A stretch of DNA of 64,000 bases from Zygnema cylindricum (Eukaryota; Streptophyta; Zygnematophyceae; Zygnematales; Zygnemataceae), in contig JBBHKE010000805.1 in NCBI GenBank assembly GCA_037447655.1, forward strand, positions 1-64,000. Reading direction: 5' to 3'. Both the position numbers and the translations under genes were made by a program. Shown one piece after another: positions 30,725 through 42,244 of the stretch. Numbering within the stretch: the stretch's first letter is position 1; every line of letters starts with the position of its first letter. Below the pieces are notes generated by a model that saw only the letters and a list, made by a program, of their open reading frames with translations, did not search any database and had not been told where the DNA came from.

Positions 30725-31417
30725 AAACACGGGAATATTTGCGACAGTAGCCACTAGGCCTTGAAGTCTTTCAAATATACCCTACTAAGTCCAACCAACT
30801 ATTAAAAACTCTGTCTAAACTAGATGTAGGAGCCGGGATAGGCGGTATCTCTACAAAGCCAAACAAGCAAAAACTATCCACCACAGTCCAAGTTTTGACA
30901 GCCGAATTGCACTGAGGTCCTGGAACACAAGTCGCTCACCAAAACAAGCACCGACAGCAAAAAAACACGGAATTCAACCAACGGAAGTTTTTCACCAAAG
31001 AAAAAAAACAACAATATGGAGGGAAAGATTGCAGGTTGGCTTGCGCCGGTAGATTATGTAAGGGCTTGAGTACAACAGAAAAAATATGGAAAATATAGAG
31101 GCTCAGAGATGATCACTAGCCTGAACAATGGATCTGCAAGGAAACGCTAACTCAAACTAGCCTGTCACTAAATATGCAGGAGAAACCCTAGGAATTACAA
31201 AGTTTGACAAATCTCGAGAAAAAGCTCTATGAGAATACGACAATGCTCCAATGTTGGATTCGCGTGTTTAAAATTTGCAAATTGTTTTTAACATGCTAAT
31301 TGGCATTTATCCCGTGTCTTCGCTGACCGTACAACAACACTAATTCCATGCAAGTTTCTATGTTACAACGTTGTCAGCTTCTAGAGACGATTGCTGCGTG
31401 GCCGCCTCAGGAAGCCT
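30725..31417 (-). repeat. 5' LTR of gypsy G2, inner part
   Basis: Matches G1 LTR from GGGAATATTTGCGACAGTAG onward (17437, 4258). It is cut at 31417 by copia K3; the remaining 317 bases continue at 58267-58583 after the AGCCT duplication. Confidence 0.8.
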
Positions 31418-32419
31418 TGTTGTTCTACAACCACCGTTGCAGGAGGAGATCCAGCAGTAGTAGTGGAAGTAGACATGAAAACCAGCAAAAACTATCAAGG
31501 TACCTACTCAACAGCCAACTTTGAACTGACACAAAATATTACTCAGAAAGCCAATATGTCTCAAAGTTTTTGCAATAATACACAATACAATAATCTGACA
31601 ATTCCCAAAGTTGCAGCCCATATGACTTAGTAAACCATAAGATATGATATTTGGAAGTTTCCCAAAAACTACCCTTATAAAATGATATTCCCAAAACTGG
31701 ATGCTACAAAATTGGTTGAGTCCTAAGCTATATACTTACAGTGTGAATCTACTAATCTACACTTATTTGGGTAATGGTTACTACCGTTATTATCCTTACT
31801 AACGACAAAACATCCTACCTGTACATCACTGTACCTCAAAACCCTATTTATTATATTCTAAAAACGTGATTAATGGAACACTTTTTTATTACACTTAACT
31901 ACAAACTAATGTTATTCAAATATTTACATATATTGAAACGTACACAAAACATTCCAACCGTGTACAAAACGTTTCAAATGCTTAGTCAGTGGTAACCGCT
32001 AAAGTCAAACCGAATGTGGTCGTGTAGTACGAAGCACTTGAGTGCTTCGTCACTTGTGGTCCCACGAGAATCACGCTTGCGGTCCAAGGTGAATCGCGTC
32101 CGTTGGAACAAATTTGATCGACGATGGTACCGTCGAATTGTACTATATGTTTTTAGAATACCCAAGTCAGATCCCGTTCGTTCGATCATGTGAATCATAT
32201 CGTCAACTGTTTGACACGTATGGCTGACTGTCGGCGCTACTCTGAAAAACCTGCATACGTTCTTTCGCCGCCACGTGTCCCGGCAAAAGTATGATACACT
32301 CTACTCTACTTTTTGCTAGTGTAACACTAATTAAGGTAAGTATTACAGTAGACTACTAAGAAAAATATCCTAGTTTAATATCCCCTATTTACTAAAATAA
32401 AGATTTATAAATTACAACA
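31418..32419 (-). repeat. 3' LTR of copia K3
   Basis: 1,002 bp, matching 57278-58266. On the plus strand it starts TGTTGTTCTACAACC and ends ATTACAACA. The polypurine-like run AGGGGAA precedes it on the minus strand (32420-32426). Confidence 0.88.
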
Positions 32420-33312
32420 TTCCCCTAAATCATTATACTCCGTAAATCACTTAGTCCAATAGCATCTCTGCAAAACTATAACTTAAAAGCAAGAAAATCT
32501 TTAGTTAACATGTCATCCACTGTCTTCTCATCCGGTAAATAACACAATATAACAACTTTTGCAAGTACCTTTTCACTAACAAAGTGAATTCTAACAAATA
32601 TGTGATTGCTCTTAAAGTGATGGTTGGGGTTAGAGGCAATTGCAATGGCTGCTTGGTTCTCACACCAGATAGCTGGAGTACCACTTTACATATACCCAAG
32701 TTCTTCTAAAATGAACTTCACCCATAAGAGCTCCTGGAGGGCAAAAGCTGCTGCCATACATTTTGACTCCATTGCATTTGTTATAACCTCTGTACCTGCT
32801 ACCCGCAGCAAGTTCCATTCCACCTTCAAACAAAGCCGTCGGATTTCGGCTTGAAGGTTCTAACCAGTATCGCCTGGTCTGATTTTCACCTCCGAGTACC
32901 GAGTCGATTTCGAGTACCTGCAACATATCTCAACACCCTTTTTGCTACTTCCCAATATGCCTTTTTAGGATTCTGCAAACTTCTACTCAGGACTCCCATA
33001 GCTGCTGCAATGTCGGGTCTCGTACAGTTCATAAAATGTATAAGACTTCCAACTACCTGTCTATATGGCTTTGAAGCCATAAACTCTTCCTCCCCTGTCT
33101 CTAGATTCTCATAAACCATTATGCCTGAGTCTGACTCCATTCCTTCCAATTTCTGCCTGAAATTCCATGGGAGTTATAGATCTTTTCACATCTTTCAATT
33201 CAAATCTTTCAGTATGTTACCTATTGCTTCTTTCGAAGTCAACATGATCAACCTTTTGTTTCTGTCTCTTTCTACCTATATACCTAAGATATACTTGGCC
33301 TCTCCGAGGCAA
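32420..33312 (-). pseudogene. Copia RT C-terminus and RNase H, degenerate (K3)
   Basis: Minus strand: 33312 onward reads [10 protein letters not shown] (RT thumb region). Frame 33149-32886 gives PYRQVVGSLIHFMNCTRPDIAAAMGVLS. Further down CENQAAIAIASNPNHHFKSN and DDMLTKDFLA mark the RNase H end near 32675-32480. A large middle part of RNase H is deleted or shifted around 32700-32890. The upstream boundary (33313) is where a truncated minus-strand LTR begins. Confidence 0.75.
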
Positions 33313-34083
33313 TAGGAACACTATATAGTACAAGAAGGTACAATGGGCGATGTACTTATTGTACGACCATTGTACGACAAGGTCTACAAGGTGACACCTG
33401 TCAAATCGGAAGCCATGGTTCCTCCTCCCATCTTCTTCAGTATCAAATAATGTGGCGCCACGTGGCACCGCGTGACGGTATCTCCGTATGCCGCCAAAAG
33501 CTCACTTCGCGTGGCGGCTATAATGCCGACCGTTCGATCAAAACATATTTTACACGGTTCAGATTCGCGTACATGCAGGAATTGCTCCTTTTGGTTAGTC
33601 TGCTGTTAATTAGCCGTTGCGTTGATGTTTATGTATTTATGAAACCCATCACGTGTATCGTTTCGATAACTCCTTATTGGTTAAGGCTTACCTCTACAAA
33701 TATAACCATAGACCATGGTTCACATCTGGTCTAGAGCAGTTCCTGGTTATTTGTTAGTTTGTTATAACTCTCTACTCTTACACTTATAAATACCTATTGT
33801 ACCCCACATATGCCATCGTTGACTCTAAGTTATAGGTTAAAGCTAACGTCTATTAAGGATGATAGGTACTAGGATCAAATCCTGATTTTGGTAGTCCTGT
33901 TTTGCTACAAACTACGAATCAGCCTATCCCCTTTAGACAACCATGGCACTAGCTCTCTCTCTGGTCTTCAGTGACTGCAACAAGTATGGGGACCGGAGAG
34001 ATTCGAGCAAGAAGCAGGCTACCTTTGTTGACTTACTCTATTTATTTTGCCAATACAGACCTAGAAAATACATAAATTTCAAC
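33313..34083 (-). repeat. Truncated copia LTR, minus orientation
   Basis: Minus-strand start TGTTGAAATTTATGTATTTTC at 34083. Contents include CAGTCACTGAAGACC, a tRNA-like segment (plus strand, about 33850-33900), a CCACGTGG context (33455-33470) and the GTAC palindrome (33319-33375). It stops at GTTCCTATTG, so the last ~330 bases (hairpin, TATA and R region by comparison with K6) are missing and it joins K3 RT directly. Confidence 0.75.
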
Positions 34084-34787
34084 AGATATAATTCCATTAG
34101 ACGAAAAGTGGGGTTCGTTACTAGACCCATTACGTTTTCGTACAGTGACGTACAAAGCCGTACCTTTTTTTTTTGTTACTGGAAAGGTCTCGGGAGGCTC
34201 CAATGATGTAGGTGTAATTCCTGGCCATTGGATATTCCACTTTTTCAGATCCGCGAAGCAATAGGGCACATCGTTCAGTGTCACGATACTCTCCTCGCAA
34301 GGATAGTTGTACGATACTGGTAAGGTCGTGTACCATTGGTACACGACAAAAAACAAAAAAATATCCACTTTGAGCAAGCGATCACTAGCCTACACGTCCT
34401 ACAAGCCATGTGCCTATGTCCTACATGCCATGTGCTGCCTACCACACTGGATTCAGGTGAGCTAGAAATATCCTCCCACGCTTCGTCGGACATCCACTGG
34501 CATTCAAAATATGCCGCGACCTTCAAAGTTTGTCGCGTTTTTTTGCCATTCTATTTCGAAATTTTGATTTCCATTTTCATAATCAAAATCTAGACGCAAA
34601 CTTTACGTACTAATCATTAACCACCTCTGGTCGTACAGATATTTCTTTCTGACATTCCGTGTGTATTTTTTTTTTATATTTTATGAATCTGGACTCTAAC
34701 CTAAGTGGCCCCAATCATAATTGAGGAATGTTTATTACTAGCACGACAAAATGGAATAGTCTTACAGTAAACGTTGCTGGTAGAATT
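34084..34787. other. Unassigned segment between two head-to-head LTRs
   Basis: Not similar by eye to any LTR or pol in the window. Minus-strand frames read MKVAAYFECQWMSDEAWEDI (34526-34281) and SIVTLNDVPYCFADLKKW (within 34377-34042), protein-like but unrecognised. It may be captured host sequence or an interior fragment of a lost element. Confidence 0.3.
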
Positions 34788-36059
34788 TGCTGAAATTTAA
34801 GTATTTTCTAGGTCTGTATTTTCCTATGTGTTTAAAAGATAGTATTAAAAGGTTTTAAAGTTTCTACTTGGTGCTTGGAAATACTTCTTTCTCTATATAC
34901 TTGTCGTAGTCACTGAGAGATAGAAGAAACTCCATTTCTACCCACAGATAGTTAAGGAGACAGGCTGGAGGGTTGAGAGGATAGTCTGCCAAAATGAAGA
35001 TGGCCCATACCGGATTTGAACATGGGTCTATGATCTGCTAATACAGTACTATCCTATTTATATAAATGGGCAGATGACTATATAGGGTTTAACTTTAATA
35101 TAAACATAAATCACACAAGGAGAGAGAAAGAGAAATAGTAATTAAACATTTGGTTTGTGTGACCCCACTAGGATTTGAACCTAGTTCCTTCGGAATATAG
35201 ACGTACGGCGTAGCCGTAAGCCTTATCCCGTAGGTCTCAATGAATCGATACACGTATTATGTTTGAAACGTATTTATCCGCAGTACTAATTTACATACTC
35301 AATATATATGGATTACGAAACAAAACGACATTGGATTTCAACGGATGTAATCAAATGTCGACTTCGCGATCGACGGCTCGCGGAGGAGCCGGAATTTAGG
35401 AGTGGTATTTTGGCGGTTTGCTGAGCGTATGTCGACGGATGACACGTGGCGAGGGGTGATTGGACAGCGGGTATCGAGGAGGGAGCAACTTCGGCTCAAG
35501 AACTGACACGCGTCAGCGGAGCGGCCATGCCGTACTATGGCCGTACAAGAAGTACATCGGTACCTGTACCTTCTTGTACCTTAAACTCTCTTGATTGGAT
35601 AGGTACACTTGTAGTATGTTTAGAGAGGTAGTTTAGGACTTAGAATATTTTTGGGTTTCAGCCTCTCTCCCAGAGAGCATCTGTACAAATAGGTCATCTT
35701 TGACCATTGATAACTTAATGCTCGGGTGAGCAAATTCAGTGATTTTTTTTGCTGCGGACTCAAGGGAGTCCAAGCTACACAAGGGTGTAGTCGGTCAGAG
35801 TCTTTGCGTGCCAGGGTGGCACTTATTCAGTGGGAGAGTCAAAGTGGGGAATATTGTCCAAAACACATATTCAAACTTTGCATTATGTGGTGGAACTGAG
35901 CACACAGAAAGTCTTATTTCACAGGGGTGAAGCTATAATGGGATTTTGATTATCAAGGGGTCAATCATTTGGTTTTATATAAACTTGGAGTCGGCACTAT
36001 CTAGATTAGCTTCTTTGGACCTGCGAATTCTGTGTGGCAATGGAGCCCATAGATTTTCA
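34788..36059 (+). repeat. Copia solo LTR, plus orientation
   Basis: Starts TGCTGAAATTTAAGTATTTTC and ends CATAGATTTTCA (about 1,272 bp), related to the K2 LTR (shared TGGAGTCGGCACTATCTAGA near 35990). It holds an antisense tRNA-like segment (35155-35243), GTAC palindrome (35530-35580) and CTCTCTCCCAGAGAG hairpin (about 35663). No matching target duplication was found, so the left edge or flank is rearranged. Confidence 0.75.
35155..35243 (-). other. Antisense tRNA-like segment, best T-arm
   Basis: Minus strand: A-box-like GGGATAAGGCTTACGG, then ACTAG-GTTCAAATC-CTAGT, a perfect 5-bp T-stem with a near-consensus B box, followed by GGGGTCACA. The most tRNA-like of the LTR segments, though acceptor pairing was not confirmed. 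Confidence 0.5.
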
Positions 36060-36463
36060 AAACTCTGGGAAAGAGCCACCAGCACACGCATGAGAATCAA
36101 TAAGAGTTCGAAAGTTATCAGTATATTCCGCCATCGTTCCCCCCGAGTATTTGTAATCCCAGATTTTCCTTGCCAACAAAAGCTCCTTCGAACATTTGCC
36201 TTCTCATAAGACGATTTGAGGGAAGTCCAGATATCAATCGCCTTCTTCATTTTGATTCTAGACATAACCATGTTCTCTGAAAGGCAAAGCTTTAGAGCAT
36301 TCCTAGCTGACGATTTTTTCTTTTCGCATGATGGATCGGCTTCATCTAGAGATCCATCTATCACTTCCAGCAAACCTGCAGTTTCAAAATATGACTCAAC
36401 CATATCCGCCCAGAAAGCATATTTTTGCCCATTAAAGACTGTGAATCTTAGAGACAGGCCCAT
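36060..36463 (-). pseudogene. Copia Gag N-terminus (K7)
   Basis: Frame reads MGLSLRFTVFNGQKYAFWADMVESYFETAGLL, then LCLSENMVMSRIKMKKAIDIWTSLKSSYEKANV, close to K3 Gag (SRIPIFNSQKPAYW; LVMSRLKMKKASEIWTSLK). The annotated Met is inside the primer-binding region; the natural start lies in the LTR (near 36525) but is separated by a stop. Residues beyond 36060 belong to the inserted LTR. Confidence 0.75.
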
Positions 36464-37397
36464 AACTTGTTGTTCTATGACTACCTATACAGGTGGAGCT
36501 GCAGCAGTAGTGGTAGAAGTAGACATAACTTAAACAGAAGCTGACCAAGAAACCAATCAAACACTGATGTTTCACTCAATATAAAACTTGATCCACAAGT
36601 ACAATTTACACCAAATTCAGCATAGAGTATCACCAACATACACACTGTCAATTCCCAAAGTTAGAGCACAATTGAAAAAGTAAACCATAAGATATGACAT
36701 TTGCAAGTTTCACAAAAACTGCATTTAGATTTGCATTATCTCAAAAATGGTTGACAAAATATTTCTAAGTCCTTAGCTTTTATACACAGAGTGTCTATCT
36801 ACTAATCCTTTTGACCAATCATATTGTAGCATCTGCATAGTCGTAGTGTATTATAGTACGACAGATTACCTAATGTACTTCCAAAAAATCCCGTTTGCCA
36901 CTAACCTAAATCAAGCAGTGTCACACTAAATTTAAATTCACTAAACTCCAGAAACCGTTTGTTCACGTTTTCTTCATTTGGCGCCGTACACACCATGTTG
37001 TTGCTTAGTTAGCAATAGTCAAATAAGTCCAACCGGTTGTGGTTAATCTTGTACGAATATTTGGAGTGTTTACGGAGTACTTCGTCACTTGTGGTCCACA
37101 CTGAAATCGTCACCGTTAGTTCAGTTCAAATCGACGTCCTGTATATATTCTTCACACTTGTTTTCCCAAATGTCCGGTATTCCTTTTCGTCCGTCCGATG
37201 CGCCGATTTGACTTTGTTCGATGTGTTACATGTGTCAAGATTCATTTCGCCTTTTCTGTATTGTCCCTCATACTGAGGCGTGTCTATCAGACCCTACACT
37301 ACACTCTAGAGTTACTCATCCACTGTCACACTATACAAGGTAAGTATTACAACTTCAATGACCCAAAAATATTCTAAGTTATAAACCTCCTTTCACA
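36060..37397 (-). mobile_element. Copia fragment K7: 5' LTR plus gag start
   Basis: Minus strand: LTR 37397-36468 (930 bp, related to K3 LTR), then primer-binding-like GTTATGGGCC, then gag. The rest of the element is cut at 36059 by the plus-oriented solo LTR. It sits inside K3, in the gap between K3 zinc knuckle and K3 RT. Confidence 0.7.
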
Positions 37398-38087
37398 GCC
37401 CTATCTCCTAAGGATATAGCTTTGAAACACACTTTTCCGTTTTTCCGTCACCATCAAGATGCATCACCCAAAGGAGGGTTCCAGACCATGCCCTGGTAAG
37501 TAAATGCGCTTTGAGTTGATTCGTAGTACGTTCCTGTACATATGGAAGACGCCTCTATGTACATAATCCACCCTGCATCTTTAGGACCCTCCATGGTTGC
37601 CGCCATAGCAAATAACTCCGAATCCTCTGTCTCATTGAAGCTTAAAGACTCATCTGCATCCAAAAACCAAAAAAATAGCATTTCCACAGGTAGGATTCCC
37701 ATAGAAGCCTCTGTGATATTGGCTTTGCTGCCAACCTGGCCTGTATAAACCTGTCTCATTAGCCTTTTTCAGCTTAGCACAGTACCTGTATCCATGACCC
37801 TTCTCAGAACAATAAAAGCACGTAGTAGAAGATGGCCTATTCTACCTCTGATTTTACTGATTAAACTGATTTTGATTCTAGTTAAACTCACTCTTGTTCT
37901 CATTAATCTGATTTCTTTTGTCAAAGTCTGTGGAAAAAGCTTCAACCTTTCCTTCTCCCTCAAGGATTTTAGTATTAGTCTCTTCCTCCAATATAAGATT
38001 ATATACTTACTGAAATGACCAGCTAGATTTATCATGAGTTTTTAACTGAACTAACACACCTTTCATGCTACTAGGGAGACCTCTAAT
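37398..38087 (-). pseudogene. Copia Gag zinc knuckle and protease remnant (K3)
   Basis: Minus-strand translation gives VEAFSTDFDKRNQINENKSE, then a CCHC knuckle CFYCSEKGHGYRYC, and near 37590 GWIMYIEASS where copia proteases have GWIVDSGAS, so the catalytic Asp is lost. It continues Gag from 56851 across the K4 insertion (duplication CTAAT at 38083-38087). Many stops. Confidence 0.65.
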
Positions 38088-38673
38088 TGTGGAAACAAGT
38101 AGATTTTTTTTATTTTTTAGGTCTAAAATAAATAGCGGAAACAAATAAAGAAAATGCAACCAACCTTCCTCCATCTCTTCTCTCTTGCCCCCATACTTGT
38201 TGTAGTGACTGAAGGAGAGAGGGAGTGATGGAGCCATGGTTGCCTCTGCTCCATAGGAAGGACTAAAAAGTGACTTAAGTCACTCTCAACAAAAGGTTAA
38301 GTATGGCAAGACTCTAACCCACGACCGGCAAAGCGCGTCGTAGCCGTTAGCTCTAAACCAGTCTGTCATAGAAGTCCGTTAGGAGATATACGGTTTGATA
38401 AGTATTTAAACTATTGTGTAATACTGAAACACTTTAACTGAAAGATGGACGAATGAACGTAGAACTTGTTAACGTTTAGTGCGTTCGTCATTTCGCACAA
38501 AATAAATGAATCGGACATTTGTTTCAACGGTCGACATTTAATGTCGGATTTAATCCGACGGCGCACATCATCGCCAAGATCGTGGAATGGTCACTTTGGC
38601 TTTTATGAACGTCGCATGACCTTGCGCCGCGTGGAAGGATGACATTCGGTCGCGAAATTCTGAAAAACATACG
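38088..38673 (+). repeat. 5' LTR of copia K4, first part
   Basis: Matches 55840-56426 of the 3' LTR. Cut at 38673 by copia K5; resumes at 44887 (GAACGAGTGGAAAAGTGACACG, as at 56427). Contains an antisense tRNA-like segment at 38295-38372. Confidence 0.88.
38295..38372 (-). other. Antisense tRNA-like segment in K4 LTR
   Basis: In the 3' LTR copy (56050-56125) the minus strand reads CTGGTTTAGAGTTAACGG (A-box-like) and GGGGGTTCGAGTCC with an exact B-box consensus GGTTCGAGTCC. The 5' copy is more decayed. Same position and antisense orientation as in other LTR families. Confidence 0.5.
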
Positions 38674-39559
38674 TGTTGAAAAGAGGTAATAAATAGTTCA
38701 CTTCTCTAATTTATTTCCACTTTAAAGAGAGAGAGTGAAAATCAAAGGCACGCCATGGCGGCCACGATATTTAGAAAGCGGCAGATTTAGAAGTAGAGGA
38801 TATTTTACCAAAATGGCGTCTAGGTCCAAATTTGAACCTGGGTCTACACCCTCTATATAGTCCTACGCCTTAACCACTAAGGCGTTAACAAAACGATACA
38901 CGTGACGGGTTTCAAAGATATATAAACATTAACGCAACAGCTAATTAACACCAAACAAACAAAGAGGAACAATTCATGCACGTACGCGAATCTGAACCGT
39001 GTAAAATATGTTTTCATCAGACGGTCGACATTAGAGCCGCCACGCAAAGTGAGATTTTGGCGACATACGGAGATAGGGTCATGCGATGCCACATGGCGCC
39101 ACATTATTTGATATCAGAGAAGATGGGAGAAGGAACCATGGCTTCCGATTTGACAGGTGTCACCTTGTAGACCTTGTCGTACAATGGTGGTACAATAACT
39201 ACATCGCCCATTGTACCTTCTTGTACTATTTAAAGTTCCTATTAGACTAGGGTTTAGTAGTAGGTAGTCGTGAGTAGGCAGACCAAGACTTAGTGATATT
39301 CAGGGACCTCTCTCTAAGAGAGCTTGTAACTATAAAGGTCATCTTTGACCAGCCGTAACTTACTTTTCAGGGGAGCAAATTCAGTGATTCTTTTTGCGTT
39401 TGACTCAGGGGAGTCTTGTCCTCACAAGGGTGAGAGTGGTCAGAATATTTGTGTGCCTGGGCGGCGCGTATTCAGCGGGAAAGTAGAGGGGAAAATATTA
39501 TCCTAGAGGCTTTACATAGGCTGCTCATTCTGTGGGTCAATGGAGACCACAGAATTGCA
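38674..39559 (+). repeat. 5' LTR of copia K5
   Basis: Contains an antisense tRNA-like segment (38815-38890, with GCCTTA-GTGGT-TAAGGC as a D-arm-like hairpin), GTAC palindrome (39178-39230), hairpin CTCTCTCTAAGAGAG (about 39308-39322), TATAAA (39334) and the Gag start ATG at 39540-39542. Confidence 0.9.
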
Positions 39560-40015
39560 GGTTATGGGCCCACCCTCTAGGGTGCCCATATTTGATGGAT
39601 CACACTTTCTTTATTGGGAAATGATGATGGAGGGAGAACTATTTTAGAAACACCTATGGGGCATATTGTCCGGACAAGTGCGATGCCTACCTCCTTCGGG
39701 TTTGGAGGAACGCGTTTTTTTGGCACCTCCGCCTCTACAGTAGGTACAGCAACTACCACTATCACTGAGGATGAGGACAAGGAAGGAGAGGAGATTGTCA
39801 TAGAAGGAGAAATGGGAGGAGTTGCAACTCAAGTTACACCATTGCCGAAGGGGATTTCGGCAGCAGCACCACCAGCAACGGCGACAAAGGTTCACAGCGA
39901 AAGATCAGAGTATGAAAAGCGGAACTACAAAGACAAGGTTGCTAAGCTCTTAATTCTTAAAAATGTAGCAAAGGGCATTGCCATTTCCCTTATGCATGTC
40001 AAATCTTCATCTTAG
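39540..40015 (+). pseudogene. Copia Gag N-terminal part (K5)
   Basis: ATG 39540 in the LTR begins METTELQVMGPPSRVP; a TAG near 39645 interrupts. Frame 39614-40015 resumes with GTRFFGTSASTVGTATT and RSEYEKRNYKDKVAKLLILK. It ends at TAG 40013-40015 where K6 has CAG (48698-48700). Confidence 0.75.
39560..39574 (+). other. Primer-binding site, copia K5
   Basis: GGTTATGGGCCCACC, starting at the base after the LTR; initiator tRNA-Met anticodon-arm type as in K1, K2 and K6. Confidence 0.85.
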
Positions 40016-40069
40016 ATTTGGATATCACTAGTTAACAAATATAAGAGTGGATCATTGCAGCACCAATAG

Positions 40070-40816
40070 TTGGCAGAAAACAAGATTGCAGCTTATACTT
40101 ATAAGGGAGGAAGCATGAATAATTATTGCAATGATTTAGGAGCATTATTTGGAGAGCTAGAGAGTGCAGGTAACTCATGGTCTGAGAGACAAAGAGTGAA
40201 CACATTAATGATGAAACTACCTGAAGAGTTTGAGAATATCAGTAATCGATTGCAGGACATAGGAGATAGCAATTGGAATTGGGATGAGACACTGGGAATG
40301 ATTTTAGTGAAAGAAAGCACCATAGAGCTTAGGAGAGGGAGTCCTAGTGTTCAAGCATTGTCTGCAGGAGCTGATTGGCGGAAGCGTGATGAGAAGAGAG
40401 AGAAAGATCCCTATCAAAAATTTGGAGGAAGAGGACAAGGAGGTGGAAGATTTAATAGACAGGGGAGAGGAACTTGTCGAGAAGGATTATGTCACGTCTA
40501 CAAGAAACCAGGACACTATATGGCAGATTGTGGAAAACTTGCAGATCTTCGACTAAAAGATGGGCAAGGGACCTCAAGAAATGGAGGAAAGAAAAAGGCT
40601 TTCCTAACTCAAGTTCATGATGAGCAAGAGAACGAAGAAACCGAACATGAAGAGGAGCATGAGGAGCTTGAGGAGCTTCTTCTTAATCTGAAAAACACTG
40701 AAAGGCATGTCGACATTCCACAGAGACAAAAGTGTGCTTTCGGAGGTAAAAGGGATCCACCTGAAGATCGGTGGATCATAGACTCAGGGGCCTCAATGCA
40801 TATGTGCAAAGATTAA
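40070..40816 (+). CDS. Copia Gag C-terminus and protease (K5)
   Basis: 248-residue frame: Gag core (MNNYCNDLGALFGELESA), a Gly/Arg-rich stretch, zinc knuckle CHVYKKPGHYMADC in which Tyr replaces the second Cys, an acidic linker, and the protease site WIIDSGASMHMCKD. Upstream a TAG (40067-40069) replaces CAG of K6 (48752-48754). It stops right after the protease motif at 40814-40816. Confidence 0.8.
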   Translation: MAENKIAAYTYKGGSMNNYCNDLGALFGELESAGNSWSERQRVNTLMMKLPEEFENISNRLQDIGDSNWNWDETLGMILVKESTIELRRGSPSVQALSAGADWRKRDEKREKDPYQKFGGRGQGGGRFNRQGRGTCREGLCHVYKKPGHYMADCGKLADLRLKDGQGTSRNGGKKKAFLTQVHDEQENEETEHEEEHEELEELLLNLKNTERHVDIPQRQKCAFGGKRDPPEDRWIIDSGASMHMCKD

Positions 40817-42244
40817 AGGTGGGTCACTAAACTGAGAAAGATCCCAACAGTTGAGATATAGTACGGAGATCAGAGTAGAAACCACAAGTCTTCTTGGAAC
40901 TGTTAACTTGAAGGTTCTAGTTGATGGAAAGGCCTCAATTGTAACACTCTGAGACTTTCTTTACATTCCATAGCATAGTAAGAGCTTGGTCTCAACAGCT
41001 GTCTTAGATGAAAAGGAGTTTGAATTCGGAACTAGGAAAGGAATGTTCACAACAAGCTTTAATAATGAGGTTTATTTCATAGCTGAGAAAGGCAGTCAGG
41101 GAATGTTCAGAATTGTTCTTTGCAATGAAAAGAATGTTCTCTACTCGTGTGCAAGTGAGATGATGTTTTGGCACAAAAGGTTGGGGCATGTGCATCTAGA
41201 TAGATTAAAGAAAATGAAGAAAAAGGGAATAGTGGAGGATATTACTTTTAAGGATGATGAGACCTTTGGTGATTGTAGTGGATGTGCCCAAGGGAAGATT
41301 CATAGACTTCCATTTCCAAAGGCAACTACATTTAGGAGAGAGAAAGTAATGGATCTAATTCACACCGATGTTTCGGGACTTGCTAGATATGCTTCACATA
41401 GGGGGAAGAGGGGGATGTTAACTATCACAGATGATTCGTCTAGATACACGAAGGTATACTTTCTCAAACATAAGTCAGAGGTATTGAGATGTTTCAAAGA
41501 GTAAAATGAATGGAGTTAAAAACCACACGAAACCTCAATAAAAGAGATAAGAAGTGAAAATGGGAAAGAATACACCTCAAAGGAATTTGAAGAATTTTTT
41601 AAAAAAGAAGGAATTCATCATGAGAAATCTGTTCCCTATAATCCGGAACAAAATGGAGTAGCAGAAAGAGTGAATAGAACTTTACAAGATATGTCCAGAA
41701 GTATGTTAACTGATAAGAGGATAGGGTTGTAGTTTTGGGTGGAGTGTATAAACTATGCTAATTTCATCAAAAATATAGTCCTAACTTCAACAAATAAGGA
41801 GGAAACTCCCTATAAGAGGTGGACAGGAAGAAAGCCTAATTTGTCTAGTTTGAGAGTGTTCGGAAGTCAAGTCTTTAGTTTGGATTCCGATAAGACTAAA
41901 TGGAAGTTAAAGGGGAGAGGGAAGCCAAGATATCTTATAGGATGTGATGAGAGCACAAAAGGATACCGAGTGTATGACTTGAAAAAGAAAGATATAATTT
42001 TGGTAGAACACATAGTGGTGATGAATGAAGAGAAGTCCATTGATCCATTCAAATATAATAGGAAGTCAAAATCAGATTTGAAACGGATCAGTTTTCTGAC
42101 TTTGACTTTGAAAATGAAGAGAAATAAGAGGGAAAAAGAGAAAAATCTGCAGATCTACCAAAGGAGAAAGAGGAAAGGACAACATCCGAGGCAACGCCAC
42201 AATACAAACTGGAAACCGATGAGGAACTTGATTAGAAACCGAAA
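40817..42244 (+). pseudogene. Copia integrase, broken (K5)
   Basis: Frame 40986-41504 holds FWHKRLGHVHLDRLKKM and CSGCAQGKIHRLPFPK (zinc domain) and the first core Asp (LIHTDVSG). The second (RSENGKEY near 41548-41571, Asp changed to Glu) and the Glu (VAERVNRT near 41655-41680) follow in shifted or stopped frames. Stops include TAG 40971-40973 and TAG 41730-41732, both CAG in K6 (49649-49651; 50408-50410). Frame 41739-42377 contains the integrase C-terminus ([26 protein letters not shown]). Confidence 0.78.

Noticed and set aside
32660-32926. 88-aa minus-strand frame in K3
   Set aside because: It overlaps the RNase H region in a different frame from the conserved motifs; most of it is an out-of-frame reading.
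34788-36059. Solo LTR with a clean target duplication
   Set aside because: The flanks (AGAAT-type on the left, AAACT on the right) do not match, so I call only the LTR and not a simple insertion.
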